Below are positions 25,701 through 37,700 of a stretch of DNA of 64,000 nucleotides, piece after piece. The notes under the pieces are model-generated. The model searched no databases and was not told where the DNA came from. It saw nothing but the letters and a program-made list of their open reading frames with translations. The first letter of the stretch is position 1; each line of letters opens with the position of its first letter. Origin of the DNA: Biscogniauxia marginata (Eukaryota; Ascomycota; Sordariomycetes; Xylariales; Xylariaceae); contig MU404190.1 of the NCBI GenBank assembly GCA_022695795.1, positions 1 through 64,000 of the forward strand, in the 5' to 3' direction. The translations under genes were made by a program, and so were the position numbers.

Positions 25701-27833
25701 TCCAGCCACGCACATATGTTGGTAATGCTACCAACACAATTATCATCGGACCTAGTGACTGGCGCAATTATACTCGGGGAACTAAACCCCGGGGCCAAGT
25801 ACAGGTTTCACGAGACCTTGCTACTAATAACTATTACCTTGGAGAGACAATCGACCTCAGCCGCGATTCTCATTTGTCTAATATACCACCACCGTCACAT
25901 CGGGGCTCTACCGACGTACAAATCCCGATGCGTCTTGTACCTACAATTTTCAACATACCTTCGACACCACCGTATTGCTCGGTCTCATTTGTCACCCTAT
26001 ATCCCATCCATCACATCATCGGAAAATTCATCGGCGCAAAGGGGACCTCGGGAAGAGGCAGCATCATATACTATATTTTGAGTTATTATTTATTTATGGG
26101 AAAGGGCGGAAGAGACGAGAGATCTCTTCAGTCCTGGCGTTCCGGTTTACTGCATGATGGATAAAAGACGGGTCGACGAAGATCATGGAGATACGCCCTA
26201 CCGGTGTAGGGACATGTGTACTAGCAAAATAAAATACTAAGGGGGATTGCCGTACGTGGTCGGGTAGCAAAGCATCCCTGACGGAGTATTATTGAAATAT
26301 TGCATTTTTCTCTTGCAAGCGATGATAGCTTGTTATATTATACGCATTGATAGCACCGGAGAGAGTCGTTGAAGTCGAGAATAGATTCTTATTATTATTG
26401 TGTATTCATTCAACTTGAGAAGCTACCTACCTATGTCTATTCACCCTCACCTGTGACATCACCCATCCTAGTAGTACACATCCCCAAGGTAAGTATGGGG
26501 CTAATTGATTAATCATTCCCCCAATCCAGGGGTTTATTTTTCTCTAGGTTGCGTGTCACGTTGCACGACACGCTAGGTACCCGTGAGGCAGCACCGAATT
26601 TACGAGCTGCGCCCCCCCTTGAGGCATTGTAGCCAGCAGATCTCGCCAAGTGGTACGGATTGACGATCAGTTACGCCCGCCAAGCCTAGTCCCTTTTTTG
26701 TTCTCTTTCCCTCTCAGCCCTTTAATGGCCCCGCTTGTCTTTTTCTTTTTTCTTTTTTCCTTCTGTGAATGATTTGGGTATATGGACACTACCTACACCC
26801 TAACACTGACATCTTCTACATATATATATATACTAATAGCTGAAGCGGGCGGAGATAGAGCCACGATATAGGTAGGTAGGTACCTATAATCTACATCTCT
26901 TCCTTTTTAAACATCTTCCCCGTTTAGATTGTCCATTCTACAAGTTAAAGCGAGGAGGTTATATACTCCTTGAGAAAGTTTAACTACTTGTGGGAAAGCT
27001 ATATAAGGTGCTCTCTCGCTGCTGTGTGCTGTATACTATGCTAGGTAAATTTGGTAAATTCGGGTAGGCAGAGGAAGGAAGATTTAAGAAGGGATGATAA
27101 TGTGTGTGTAGAGGTAAAATGGGAAATTCCTAAAAAAAATTTGGTATAAAGAAAAAACCCAAAGTCAGTCCCGGAGGATGGGTGGGTGGTGGGTAGGGGG
27201 AGAAAAGGGGGGAGAAAGGGGGGAAGCCGGGCGGGTTCCGTCTATCCAGCCAAGCCTTACTACGAGTTAATCCATCTGTCTCTATTGTCCATTGGGTTGT
27301 TTCTTTTTTTTTTTTTTGTCAAACGCAAGCCCCACCCTATCCCTCCTTAGAACTTCCATGTTTATACACAGTAAATTTTATAAACTCAGTATGTGGAATA
27401 AGTTGTCCAAATCGTCCTCTTTTTTACTCTTTTTTAACCACTACCTAGATGTATTCTCCCCAATTCCCGCGGATTGGCCGTTCCTCACGGGCGGTAGGTA
27501 GGTAGGTAGGTAGGTAGGTAGGTGGCCAAAGAATATCTTGTTGGGACTATATCAAGACATACATGTCTGATTATGCCATGTGTTATAGCCTGGACATCTA
27601 TGAGAAATTAGTTCTTTCAAATCGCTATTACGCGAGAGAAGCACACGATGATATCTAGGTATTATTTGATATATAAATTTCCTTACATAGAAGTTTCTAA
27701 CTAGAGCGGCCCCTGAAGTTCAGTTTATACTCTACCCCGAAGCCCACAAGCCTGGATCTCATCTATATGGCCTCAGCCCAGAGCACCCAACACTGGAATC
27801 CATCTCTTGACGGCCCTATTTATACATAACCTT
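25701..27833. other. Convergent intergenic region
   Basis: Lies between the 3' ends of PNG1 (+) and the chitinase (-). It holds a TATATATATA run near 26821-26832, T-rich and G-rich homopolymers (27180-27230, 27301-27317) and a GGTA repeat at about 27494-27523. Two short frames (25716-26164) have no family support. Nothing coding is evident. Confidence 0.55.
27494..27523. repeat. GGTA tetranucleotide microsatellite
   Basis: About seven tandem GGTA units between the 3' ends of two convergent genes. Related GGTA/TACC tracts recur at many intergenic sites in this window. Confidence 0.85.
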
Positions 27834-28375
27834 TCAATTGCAATTCCCAAACCCACTCTGGCACCCAGAACCACAGTGATCGTTGCCCGTCCCGCACCAG
27901 CCCCACTGGCTACAACACCCACCGCTCCCGCAAGCCATCCCGAATCCGTTCCCGCAACGACCACCTGTCGACTGCGGCCGCGCCCGCGGTATACCCTTCT
28001 AGTAAGCGCGTCAGATCCCCCGTCATCATCGCTCTCCTGAGCAGCACATGACATGACATCACACCACCCCGCTCCCCCCTTTCCCCCAGGTTAGAAAGAA
28101 ACCAAGACTCACGCTCACCGAGCAGTCCGCCTCCGGGTCCGCATCGATGGCGAGCAGCGCGTCCTTGGCGGCCTGGTAGAAGTTCCTCCCCGTCCCCGCC
28201 TCCACGTTCGCGCCCGCGTACGTGGCGTCCCAGACCGCGACCCCGCCGAACGCGGGCCGGCAGTAGAACGCCGCGGCCAGCGCGCGCGCCTGCGCGGGCG
28301 AGACGTTGTTCCCGGCGCCGGCGCCGGCGCTGGCCGAGCCCGAGAGCCCGATGTACAGGCGCGTCTGCCGCGCTT

Positions 28376-28417
<42 letters not shown>

Positions 28418-29575
28418 CACTACTACCGCCGCCGGCGCCGGCGAGGAAGTCGGCCCAGGCGTCGAAGGTGAAGCCCGCGGGGTCCGGGTCCGAAGAAGAA
28501 GAAGAAGATCCCCTGGGCTTGTTGGAGCTCTTGCTGTTGGCGTCGGCCCAGCGCCGCGCGGAGCACTCCGGCGTGTTGTAGAACTGCACGAAGACCATGT
28601 CGAAGACGGTCGATTTGAGGATTTCGGCCATCTAGGGAGGAGGGGAGGAAGGAAAGGTGTTAGTTATTATTATTATTATTATTATTATTAGGATGACCTA
28701 GGAATATTGTCTCTCTTACGATGACTAAGGAGGTGACAGGGGGGGAATTAGGAGGGTTGACTTACGTTCGCATCGGGTACCACGCACTGCGGCGACGCGG
28801 TAAGGTAGAACGTCGTCCCCTTGGCGGTGGCGTAGAGCGAGCGGAGCTTCGCGACGAGGGCCTTGTAGCCGGCCGAATTGTCTACCGAGGGGTGCTCGAT
28901 GTCGAGGTCGAAGCCGTCGACCGAGAAGGCGGCGGTGCCGTCGTCGAAGGGCCGCGGCAGACCCTCGTCCGCCCAGCTCTTCTGCCGCGGGCCAAACATC
29001 GACCACAGCATCGTGGCGAACGCCTCGCCGTCGGCCGTGCCCGTGAGCTGGTACTCGGGGGTGGCGCCGCCGAGCGAGAGCAGGATCTTCTTGTCGGCGC
29101 TCTTCTTGCGGCAGGTCGCCAGGTCGCGCTGCAGGTCCGGGCACTGCGGCAGGTGGTCGTCGGCCGGCCGGCTCTCGGTGCCGTTGTAGCCCGGCCCCGG
29201 GTACGTCTTCTCCGTGCACTGGTTCCCGAGGTTGATGCCCGGGTAGCCGTTCGCCTGCTGCGGGAAGAGGTTGACGAAGGACAGGATGATTATGTCGATG
29301 CTCGGGTCCGCGCAATACGTGCTCAGGGGCTTCTGGCTGGGTCCTTGGCCCTGTGGGTTGTCATTTAGTACATGTCTAATGAGTTCTTCTTACTCCAAAA
29401 TATTGATATCACTGAAGACACTTGAGCTCCCAAAAGAAAAAAAGAAAAAAAGGAAAGTGAGACTTACATAGTACACAGCGACGTTGTTTTTAGAGGCAGC
29501 GTTGAACGCTGCCGCAGAGGCTACGGAACAACATGCCGCAGCGAGGAAAATAGAAGCGAAAAGGCGACGTGCCAT
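27834..29575 (-). CDS. Secreted class III chitinase: GH18 domain plus C-terminal hevein-type chitin-binding domain
   Basis: Four exons, all phase 0: 29575-29468, 29350-28766, 28631-28119, 27971-27834; 447 residues. Starts with a signal peptide ([17 protein letters not shown], cleavage near SAA-AF). GH18 hallmarks are ILLSLGG (about 126-132) and the DxxDxDxE motif DGFDLDIE (181-188) with its catalytic Glu. The last exon encodes an eight-cysteine hevein domain ([11 protein letters not shown] and [12 protein letters not shown]) ending at TGA 27834. In the family this hydrolyses chitin outside the cell or in the wall. Exon 3 has an unusual Gly/Ser expansion before [10 protein letters not shown], from ACT-type trinucleotide repeats, and exons 2-3 are strongly GC-rich. 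The exon 3 donor could be GTGAGC (28118, used here) or GTGAGT six bases on; the exon 4 acceptor could lie upstream at TAG. Both keep frame. Confidence 0.9.
28377..28420. repeat. ACT/ACC trinucleotide repeat inside chitinase exon 3
   Basis: About ten ACT units followed by ACC units on the + strand, read as consecutive Ser and Gly codons on the coding (-) strand. A second trinucleotide tract (GAA-type, near 28490-28508) encodes another Ser run in the same exon. Confidence 0.85.
28663..28691. repeat. ATT trinucleotide microsatellite in chitinase intron 3
   Basis: Nine or so ATT units in the intron between 28632 and 28765, close to the 3' acceptor of exon 3 on the minus strand. Confidence 0.8.
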
Positions 29576-29700
29576 TGAAATAGATGGGTATACGCTCAAT
29601 CAGCGAAGGTATGAACGAAACAAGAAAGAGACCCCAGGATAAGTGACGAGACGTTTGCGAGTAGCATGCTCAAGTTCTTGAATGGGAGGTGGACCGAAGT

Positions 29701-29707
29701 TTATATA
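29701..29707 (-). promoter_or_regulatory. Possible TATA box of the chitinase gene
   Basis: TATATAA on the minus strand, about 126 bases before the ATG at 29575. Position suits a core promoter of a regulated secreted enzyme. No transcript evidence. Confidence 0.4.
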
Positions 29708-30032
29708 ATTGCATGTCTTAGAGTAGTCGATTAACACACATTCCATGGGGATATGATATCGTCATCTTTTTCAATTCCTAGAGACAGGTTGATATGGTCT
29801 CGCGTGTCTAGACCATATTTATTAGAGATCTGGAACAAAATTCGCACCCATCAAGCCCCCATGGTCGTGATCTGCTGCGCGGCTCAGAACTGCCCAGCCA
29901 CGCCGGCACATGGCAACGATATCGCATCCCGTGGCATGAACCTGCCTTCCCCCATTCTTAATCTGCGAAATCCAATGTACGGCTATACATAATTTGTAAC
30001 GAATTGTGTCAACACTGGGTTTCCTAGTCGCT

Positions 30033-31510
30033 TCATGCCTTCGCCACATCGTTGCTGGTTCCCCATCTTCTCGTCTCATCTCCTTCCTCCCAGCTTTTCT
30101 CCACATAACCTAGCTGCTTTTTGACCTCGTCAACTTTGGCTTGATTGCCCGTGTTTTTCCCAATGTTGTCACTGATCTTTATTGCTGGGTTTCCAGCGGC
30201 AGAGCTCAACTTAATGACAATGTTAAGCGGCACGGACTTCTTCCCTGTAGTCAACTGCGTGAAATCATTTGTCAAGAACGTGCCAACGCCGAAGGTCGGC
30301 TGGAATCCTTGTTGTTCGGATACCTGCTTGTACTCGATACACTTTTCAATGTTTAAAGAGTCGGAAAACACAATCGTCTTCTTGTCTTTGATGCCGTGGG
30401 TATCATAGAAGTTGCGCATCAACTTGACAAAATCGGCAGGGTCTCCAGAATCTTGCCGTACACCAGTAAATACATCCGCATATGTTCGAGAGGACGAAGT
30501 GGGATGATTCCCTTCACCTGAGGGAGGGATGTTGGGGGTATCCGGGAGATACTTAATGGGTTTACTAAATGCCTTTAAAAATGCCGGGGTACCAAAGGTG
30601 TCTGTCAAGGTGATCCCTAGTACACCCTCGCCGAAGCAGCCTACCCAACGTCGGAGAGCCTCTTCGTTGGCGTTATCATAATCGTTCGTTATAGCAGCGA
30701 TTCCCATAAACCACTCATGGGCTACCGTACCTATCGGCGCAAGATTGAACCGCATAGCTAGGTGAACGTTGCTAGTCCCTGATAGCTTGCCTGGTAAGCC
30801 GCGCTTCTCGGCGTCCTTGCTAGCCTTTACTAAACCTCGGAAGACTAAGGCCTGAGTGTGATAATCTCTTCGTCGGCGGGCTCCGAATTCCGAGAATATG
30901 CATCCGGACTCTAATAGCTGGATTCCCTTTGCGTACGCGGTTTCCTCCTGTCCGTCATAGTTCCAGTCCCGATCCATGAATTTGAAGTAGGCTTCGGACG
31001 TCAAGGCGAGGAGCGGGATTTCATAGAGAATTGTGTCCACCCATTTGCCGCTGATCTCGATACGGACATCACCTAGCTCATCCTCAGCTCCCGTGTCCTC
31101 CCCGATAGGGTTAAAGGTCGGTTTCAGCTGCTCTCGTGGTGAAAGCCGGAACTCCTTCAAGAAGTCAAGATACGAAGTCGTTAAGTATTTGCAATGCGTC
31201 TTCAGATATCGTAGCTCATCATCCGATAAAGATATGTTACCAAGTTCTGCAGGTAAGTCAGAGGTTAGCAGAGTAGTGGAACCGAAACATCATGGTTGAT
31301 TGTCCAAGTCCTACTGTAGATTTGGTCGCAGAGCCAAGCATAAGCTTTTCTTGAGAGCTTCTTCTCCGGAGTGCGATTATTGAAGGCATATGTAACTGGT
31401 ACGTCTGGGTAGTACTTCAAGACAGCGCATTGCATAGTGAGCTTATACAAATCCGTGTCGAGGAAGGATATGACACCTTCTGGGAAGGGTGTAGACCAGT
31501 CGAAATCCAT
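30033..31510 (-). CDS. npt1: Nicotinate phosphoribosyltransferase
   Basis: Two exons, 31510-31315 and 31246-30033 (68-nt intron, GTAGGA...CTGCAG), encoding 469 residues, the normal size. Catalyses the ATP-linked conversion of nicotinate and PRPP to nicotinate mononucleotide, the entry step of NAD salvage (Preiss-Handler pathway). Visible signatures are the N-terminal FLDTDLYKLTMQ, SEFGARRRRDYHTQ (substrate/PRPP region), GTVAHEW with His about 242 at the position of the autophosphorylated His, and DSGDPADFVKLM with the following VFSDSLN near the phosphate-binding site. The start ATG is just before the conserved N-terminus. It is divergent from the Sec61 beta gene, with 830 bp between the starts. 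Confidence 0.95.
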
Positions 31511-32340
31511 GTTGAACGAGGGTTGTTACTGTGGGATATGAAATTGGCGAGTATGGAATTTTGAGAAGCTCGCAGTGTATTCCAAAGGCAGATGATAGAT
31601 GTATATATGTTATATGTCAGGGATTGCGCGTCCAGCTGGATCCCGCAGATAATGATTGGTGAGATGGAGGAAGTTAACAGAATACGTTGGACGAGTTCAT
31701 GTCTCATGCAGCCTTCTTCCAGACATGTAAGCACTACGTAGAGGGTGCCGAAGTATGTTGGAACCGGAGGTATTATAAAGAAGGCAGAAAATGACTCAAT
31801 TCATTGGTCGGTGGTAACTGGAAGTTCCATGTTACCAATAAAAAAGTATGCGCGCATGTCGCATGCTGCAACTGACGGAATGGGCGTCACAGGATGCGTC
31901 AAGTCACCCCACATCGTGACTTGCCATTTCCATTCAATTGGCATTTCCCATGGCGGGGTCTTTTCTTTCTCTTTGCGGCTCTAGCGCCAAGATCTTGGAG
32001 ATATGCCGATAAGGTACCTAGGTACCTCTTACTAATCAATACTTAATCGATAACGGAGAGGCCCGTGGGCCTTTCGGCGCCCGGCAAAACGAAATCTCCT
32101 TTGCCCAGCTTTCCGTTCCTACCTAATTCGTGGCCTCAATTGAATGGAACTCCTGTCGAATTGATTTAGACCCCGGATTTTTTGGTAACAGCTGGACAAC
32201 CTTGGCTCCCTTTTCTTCATAAACTACCACCACGTGAACCGTATCTCTTCCATCTCCTTTCATTTCATAGAGAACGTCTACACTCCACACTAAGGCGTCT
32301 ACGTGTTTTAATTCTTCTTTCGTTGTCATCTACTTGCAAA
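31511..32340. promoter_or_regulatory. Shared divergent promoter region (npt1 / Sec61 beta)
   Basis: An 830-bp interval between two divergent starts. It contains a TACCTAGGTA palindrome at 32015-32024 within GGTACCTAGGTACC. A 68-codon frame on the minus strand (32329-32123) lies here but overlaps the expected 5' UTR of Sec61 beta and has no family resemblance. Confidence 0.45.
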
Positions 32341-32946
32341 ATGGTACGTTTACTTCCTACATTCAGCAGCTCGCGTGTCGCGACGAGCTACCGTGAACAA
32401 CTCGGTCGATAGCCATCATCCTTCATCCATTGGACATCCAAAATCATCGCGACTGCTCGCCTGAACTAGACTAATAGTTTCTTCCAAATGTAGTCTTCCC
32501 CACGAGCATCTTCGCCTGTCAACTCGCCCGCCGTCACGGGCTCGAGCACCGGCCGTCCCTCTTCCCCTGCACCCCCTGGAGGCGCCCGAACTGCCATCCG
32601 ACGAAGAGCGGCCGCCGACCAGAAGGAGAAGATTGCGAATGCGCGACCCAGCAGCACTAGAGCCGCTGGTGCGGGTGGTAGCAGCAGCACGATGCTCAGT
32701 ATGTTGCATAGGGGATGACTTGTGGTATGGGTGGCCATGCTAATTATGACTAGGGCTGTACACGGACGAATCTCCCGGCTTGAAGGTCGACCCCGTAGTC
32801 GTTCTAGTTCTATCTCTCGTATTCATCTTCAGTGTTGTTGCTTTGCACAGTACGTTGGGCATCGGTTTCCCCCAATTTCCCGTGAGATCTTAAAGCTGAC
32901 ATGTTCCGCAGTTATTGCCAAGGTCACCCGACGATTTTCTAGCTAA
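32341..32946 (+). CDS. sbh1: Sec61 beta subunit (Sbh1), protein translocon
   Basis: Four exons: 32341-32343, 32494-32698, 32754-32849, 32912-32946; 112 residues. The first exon is only the ATG, with the donor GTACGT directly after it. The spliced product starts MSSPRASSP, has a Ser/Pro-rich N-terminus, the conserved AIRRRAAADQKEK block, GGSSSTML followed by TDESPGLKVDPVVV, and a single C-terminal membrane segment (VLVLSLVFIFSVVALHIIA, about residues 84-102) with a short basic tail. This is the tail-anchored beta subunit of the ER translocation channel, with the N-terminus in the cytosol. Introns 2 and 3 (55 and 62 nt) show typical GTATGT/GTACGT donors. Because of the one-codon first exon and small coding exons, automated gene callers may miss it. 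Confidence 0.93.
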
Positions 32947-34797
32947 AGGGGCTTAATGAGTGATGAGTGGGATTAGGTAGTAATGATGTGGGAGTTGAGG
33001 AGGGATCAAATGGCTATCGACGACGGCGCGGTTAAGCAAAACTGCGACTCTCGACTGGGCACTTGACCGAGAGATGTGAAGAATACAATACCAGCATCCG
33101 CACCGATGCTGGACGTGATTTAGTTACTAGTCGGCAACCAAGAAAACCATCTCGGGCATACTAGCCCTTGTACAATATCAGGATCTCGCAGGCTTATAAC
33201 CAAAATTTTCCTTGGCGTTTAGCATTACCTGCCGCAAGCAAGCGTTTCATACATTATTCAATACATACCTCATATGAGAATATGAAGTGAATCTGACATT
33301 TATCGAGTAGCAATTGCGACTCGATAGACATTATGGAATCGAATTGGTACACATTTTATCATAGGAGATTCAGGAAAGAGAACAGTAAGATCGGCTAGCT
33401 GAACCTTGACATCGCACCACTGAAATTATAAGTAATTGAAAGTGACACTATAACCAGATACAGTAAATAATACATACAAGTGTTTGAGGCTCTTAGTTTT
33501 GTATCATCCACAACTTTGGTATAATAAAGATTGATTGGATTGTGTTACTATACAAGGCTATGTGTTGTAGACCTGAAGCTCAGCATGTCCGGTGCTTACA
33601 TAAAGTGCAATCAAATCGGCGAGAACCGGACGTGTATGGGTCGTCGAAGTCCGGAGATCTGCATGGACCGAAGATCATCTGCCGGGAGCTAAGATGGGGA
33701 CCAAAGACGACGATCGCGCTGACAATATCTCAAGATATCAACTATGGTGCGTCTCCGGCAGACTCAGCGAGTATACTAAAAATGGTTGGCATTGACCAAC
33801 ACTATCTGCTCTGCTCCCAAGCTGGTACATGGATTCTCAATAGTTCATGTTGGTTAAAAGTGGTTGGTCCACATCAGACAGCCATGTGAGAAGTAATTGA
33901 TGTAGGGTTTAACAAATGTCTAGCGAGGCTGCTAGGTAGATAACTACGGAGGATTATAATGTCTGGACGAAATAAAATTCAAATAAAAACACGAGATATA
34001 AGTTGTCAAAGGGGTTCTAGTCTTAAGACTTTCTTTAGTAGACGGGCAGTGGGAAGTGGTGGGGAAAGATCCGAGATGACATGTAAGGGGTGAATCCTTC
34101 TGCCTGAGCTGGGCTGAGCTAATAGCTGAATACCTAGGTACTAGGTAAGGTATGCATGTTTGGTAGCTGTGCCATAGGTATGGTACGGCGCTAAAAATAC
34201 CAACTTCGTACCACGGAGACAGAACGTCAGCCCAGTGTTATCTCAGCCACTTATCAGCTGCGATTGTGCAACAATACCGTCATAAGCTCGCCCCTCTTTT
34301 CCCCAAACACTTTTGCGCCAACGAACCTGATTCCTCCAACTCCACGACTCGTACATCCTTCACGTCCACATCAAACCGTGTTTCGCTCCTGGATGCGAGG
34401 GCCGCTCCCATCCCCACTCTACGACTATATTTCAGAAATGCGGCAGCCTTATGCTTGATACCCGCGCCTCACGTCCACGACTCTCACCTGCAAGGCAGAC
34501 ACTTGCATCTTCACGTATTTTTTACGTTGTTATATTTTAGCTTAGCAACCCCCCCCATTAACTTACCCAACTTACTTGACTTACTATCCTTCAATACTAC
34601 TTGTCTCTCCTATGATCGATACTCGTCTCTTCGCCATCCAGTGACGTGACCTAACACGCTAGCGGCAACGTCTGCGTGCTCCCCTTCCCCCACCTTTCCC
34701 CCCTCAACTTCTCCCGTCTCTCCCGTCTCCCCCGTCTTAGCTGGCTGAGAAAACCAAGAAATTCAAAGAAAATTAAATCTCCAAAACTCCTCGCACA
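32947..34797. other. Intergenic, AT-rich; no gene seen
   Basis: About 1.85 kb between Sec61 beta and the glucosyltransferase gene. 33.1-34.2 kb is AT-rich. It includes a TACCTAGGTA palindrome at 34131-34140. From 34.3 kb it becomes pyrimidine-rich, as expected for the promoter and long 5' UTR of the downstream gene. The 115-codon frame at 33542-33889 has no recognisable similarity. Confidence 0.5.
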
Positions 34798-37700
34798 ATG
34801 TCTATCGTTGACCAGAAGAGGAGAACCGGCCCCGCGGGGTCAGCCAGCACGATTAGAGCTAGCGGATCGGGAGACGACACGAGAAGAGGTAGCCGCCCTG
34901 AAGATGCCCCCGAGCCTGTAGGCCGCCATTCCTTCAGCAATGCTCCCGAAGTCGTCGTAACGGATGGTCGTAATAACCGACCTATACCAGATCTTCCCGA
35001 GTTAGGCGCTGAAGATGACGCCCCGCCAGCTTACAGCGAATTCCATGACCATTTTTTCCTACACCAGGCCGGCTTCGACGCCGGTGCTGCCATGACAGGT
35101 AATGAACTTCCTCCAGACGAACCGCAAGACCCCTCTTGCTAACCTACCAACTTTTCTAGACGATGGCCGAGTGAATATCAGCATCAACCAGACCGGTAGA
35201 CAGCTTGCCGATATAATAGCGCCCGCTCTGCGCAACCAGCTGAGGGAAGACGCTAGAATCGCCAGCGAATCCCCTCTCCCACCCGCCTACATTCCACCCA
35301 GTCTTGGCGGTCAACCGGGTCAGAACCCTCCTCCTCGATTGAACGTAGTCATACAGATCGTGGGATCGCGAGGCGATGTCCAACCCTTCATTGCTCTAGG
35401 CCAGATTTTAAAGAACACGTACGGTCATCGTGTTCGCGTTGCTACCCATGGGACGTTCCAAAAGTTCGTCGAGGAAAATGGACTGGAGTTCTTCAATATC
35501 GGGGGTGATCCCGCCGAGCTCATGGCCTTCATGGTCAAGAATCCCGGACTGATGCCTGGCATGGATGCATTGAAGAACGGAGAGATAACCAGGCGAAGAA
35601 AGGGGATTGAGGAGATCATCATGGGCTGTTGGAGATCTTGCATAGAAACTGGCGACGGCCTCGGGCCGCCACCGCGCTTCGGGCGCAGAGAGAGAGAGAA
35701 CGACGGCCCGCCCGCTACGCCGCCGGCGACGGGCGACTCACGTCACAAGCCGTTCGTTGCAGATGCTATCATTGCAAACCCGCCTAGTTTCGCCCATATA
35801 CATGTGGCAGAAAAAATCGGAGTGCCGCTCCACTTGATGTTCACGTAAGTTTCCTTGGAGCTGCGAAATACGTCCGCCAGTTTGTCTAAATCTAACTGCT
35901 ACAGGATGCCATGGTCCCCAACGCGAGCTTTCCCACAACCGCTTGCAAACATACAGTCTTCCAATACTGATCCAGTGACCACAAATTATGTCTCGTATGC
36001 CCTTGTTGATATGATGACATGGCAGGGGCTTGGGGATGTGATAAATCGCTTCCGATCGAAAATTCTCGATCTGGAGCCGCTCTCCTTGCTGTGGGCTCCT
36101 GCTGTGCTCACCCGCTTGCGCATCCCTTATACATACTGTTGGTAAGTCCAAGGAACGCCCTGTGCTTGGTATCACCCGAAGCTGATGGTGAACATAGGTC
36201 TCCGGCTCTCATTCCGAAACCTAACGACTGGGGTCAACATATAGATATTGCAGGATTTTATTTCCTCAACTTAGCGTCGTCGTATACTCCAGATCCTGAA
36301 CTTGCCGCGTTCCTCGAGGCTGGGCCACCCCCAGTATACATAGGGTTCGGCTCTATCGTTGTCGACGATCCAAATAAGCTTACCAGAATGATCTTTGATG
36401 CTGTTGCAGAAACAGGTGTCCGTGCTCTTGTCTCAAAAGGCTGGGGCGGCTTAGGAGCAGATGCGGTGGGTATACCGGACGGGGTGTTCATGCTTGGAAA
36501 CGTCCCCCACGATTGGTTATTCAACCACGTTTCCGCCGTATGCCACCATGGAGGTGCCGGAACTACGGCTGCAGGAATCCAGGCGGGCAAACCGACGATC
36601 GTGGTTCCATTCTTCGGAGATCAGCCATTCTGGGGCGCTATGGTTGCAAGGGCTGGTGCAGGACCGGTCCCGATACCATATAAGAACCTCACCGCGGCCC
36701 GGCTTGCAGAGGCTATCCGCACAGCAATCAAACCAGAGACACTAGAGCGAGCCAAAGAACTCGGGGAAAAGATACGCGAGGAGAAAGGAACAGATGTAGG
36801 AGGGCAAAGTTTCCACAAGCACCTAGATGTCGACAGTCTTCGCTGTTCGTTAGCTCCAAGTAGGGTTGCCGTCTGGCGTGTCAGACGAACCAAAACCCGT
36901 CTGAGTGCTTTGGCAGCAGCGACGTTAGTAGATTTGGGATACCTACAGTACTCGGACTTGAAATTGTGAGTCTACAAAGAGATTAGTTGATGGCTATTAT
37001 TGACATCTAGAATTAGATTCCGCTCCAAGGAATACAGCACCGAGGATCATCCGACTGACCCTATCTCCGCTACCACTTCAGCGCTGTTGGGAGACATAGG
37101 CAGTATCACGATGTCTGTTGCTGATTTTCCCCGAGAAATCTTCAAGTCAGCAAAAAGCCCAAAGTCGAAATCAAACGAGAATCTTTCTACTGGAGGTTCA
37201 GGCCAGGCAACACCGAACGATGCTTCGAGTACATCGCTCGCGGTTGGGCGTACAGATTCGACACAGGCTCAAATTGACTCGGATGAAGTTAGCATACTCT
37301 CGAATCCGCTCAGTATGGGCACAACCGATAAAAGTGTTCCCAATTTTACACCATCAGTCTCTGCAACCTCAAGCCATAACAGACGCCAATCAGACCTGTC
37401 GTCTACTCAGCAATCTAACAAGTCTACCCCTGCGGCAGGCATTCCTCCTCCCGCTGCGGTAGATACCTCTCCTGGGAACATGAATCAGAACTTGGAGAGG
37501 GCACTTGGTGCTGGTAGAAGCATCAACAATATCGTGGCTACCGGTATGAAGAGCCCAATGAACTTTTGCTTAGGCCTCGCGCGAGGCTTCAGAAATGCAC
37601 CCTCTCTGTACAATGATGACACCGTGCGCCCTGCTGAGAAGGTTACTAGTTTCAGCAGTGGCCTTAAGGTTGCGGGCAAGGAATTTGGGCTTGGTATGTA

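Noticed and set aside
28721..29368. 215-codon + strand and 196-codon - strand frames over the chitinase
   Set aside because: Out-of-frame readings of GC-rich chitinase exon 2; the GH18 motifs lie in a different frame.
32123..32329. 68-codon frame (-) with ATG, divergent from Sec61 beta
   Set aside because: Begins 12 bases before the Sec61 beta ATG, so it lies in that gene's expected 5' UTR/promoter; no similarity recognised.
33542..33889. 115-codon + strand frame
   Set aside because: No domain, no ATG-context or splice support, AT-rich intergenic location.
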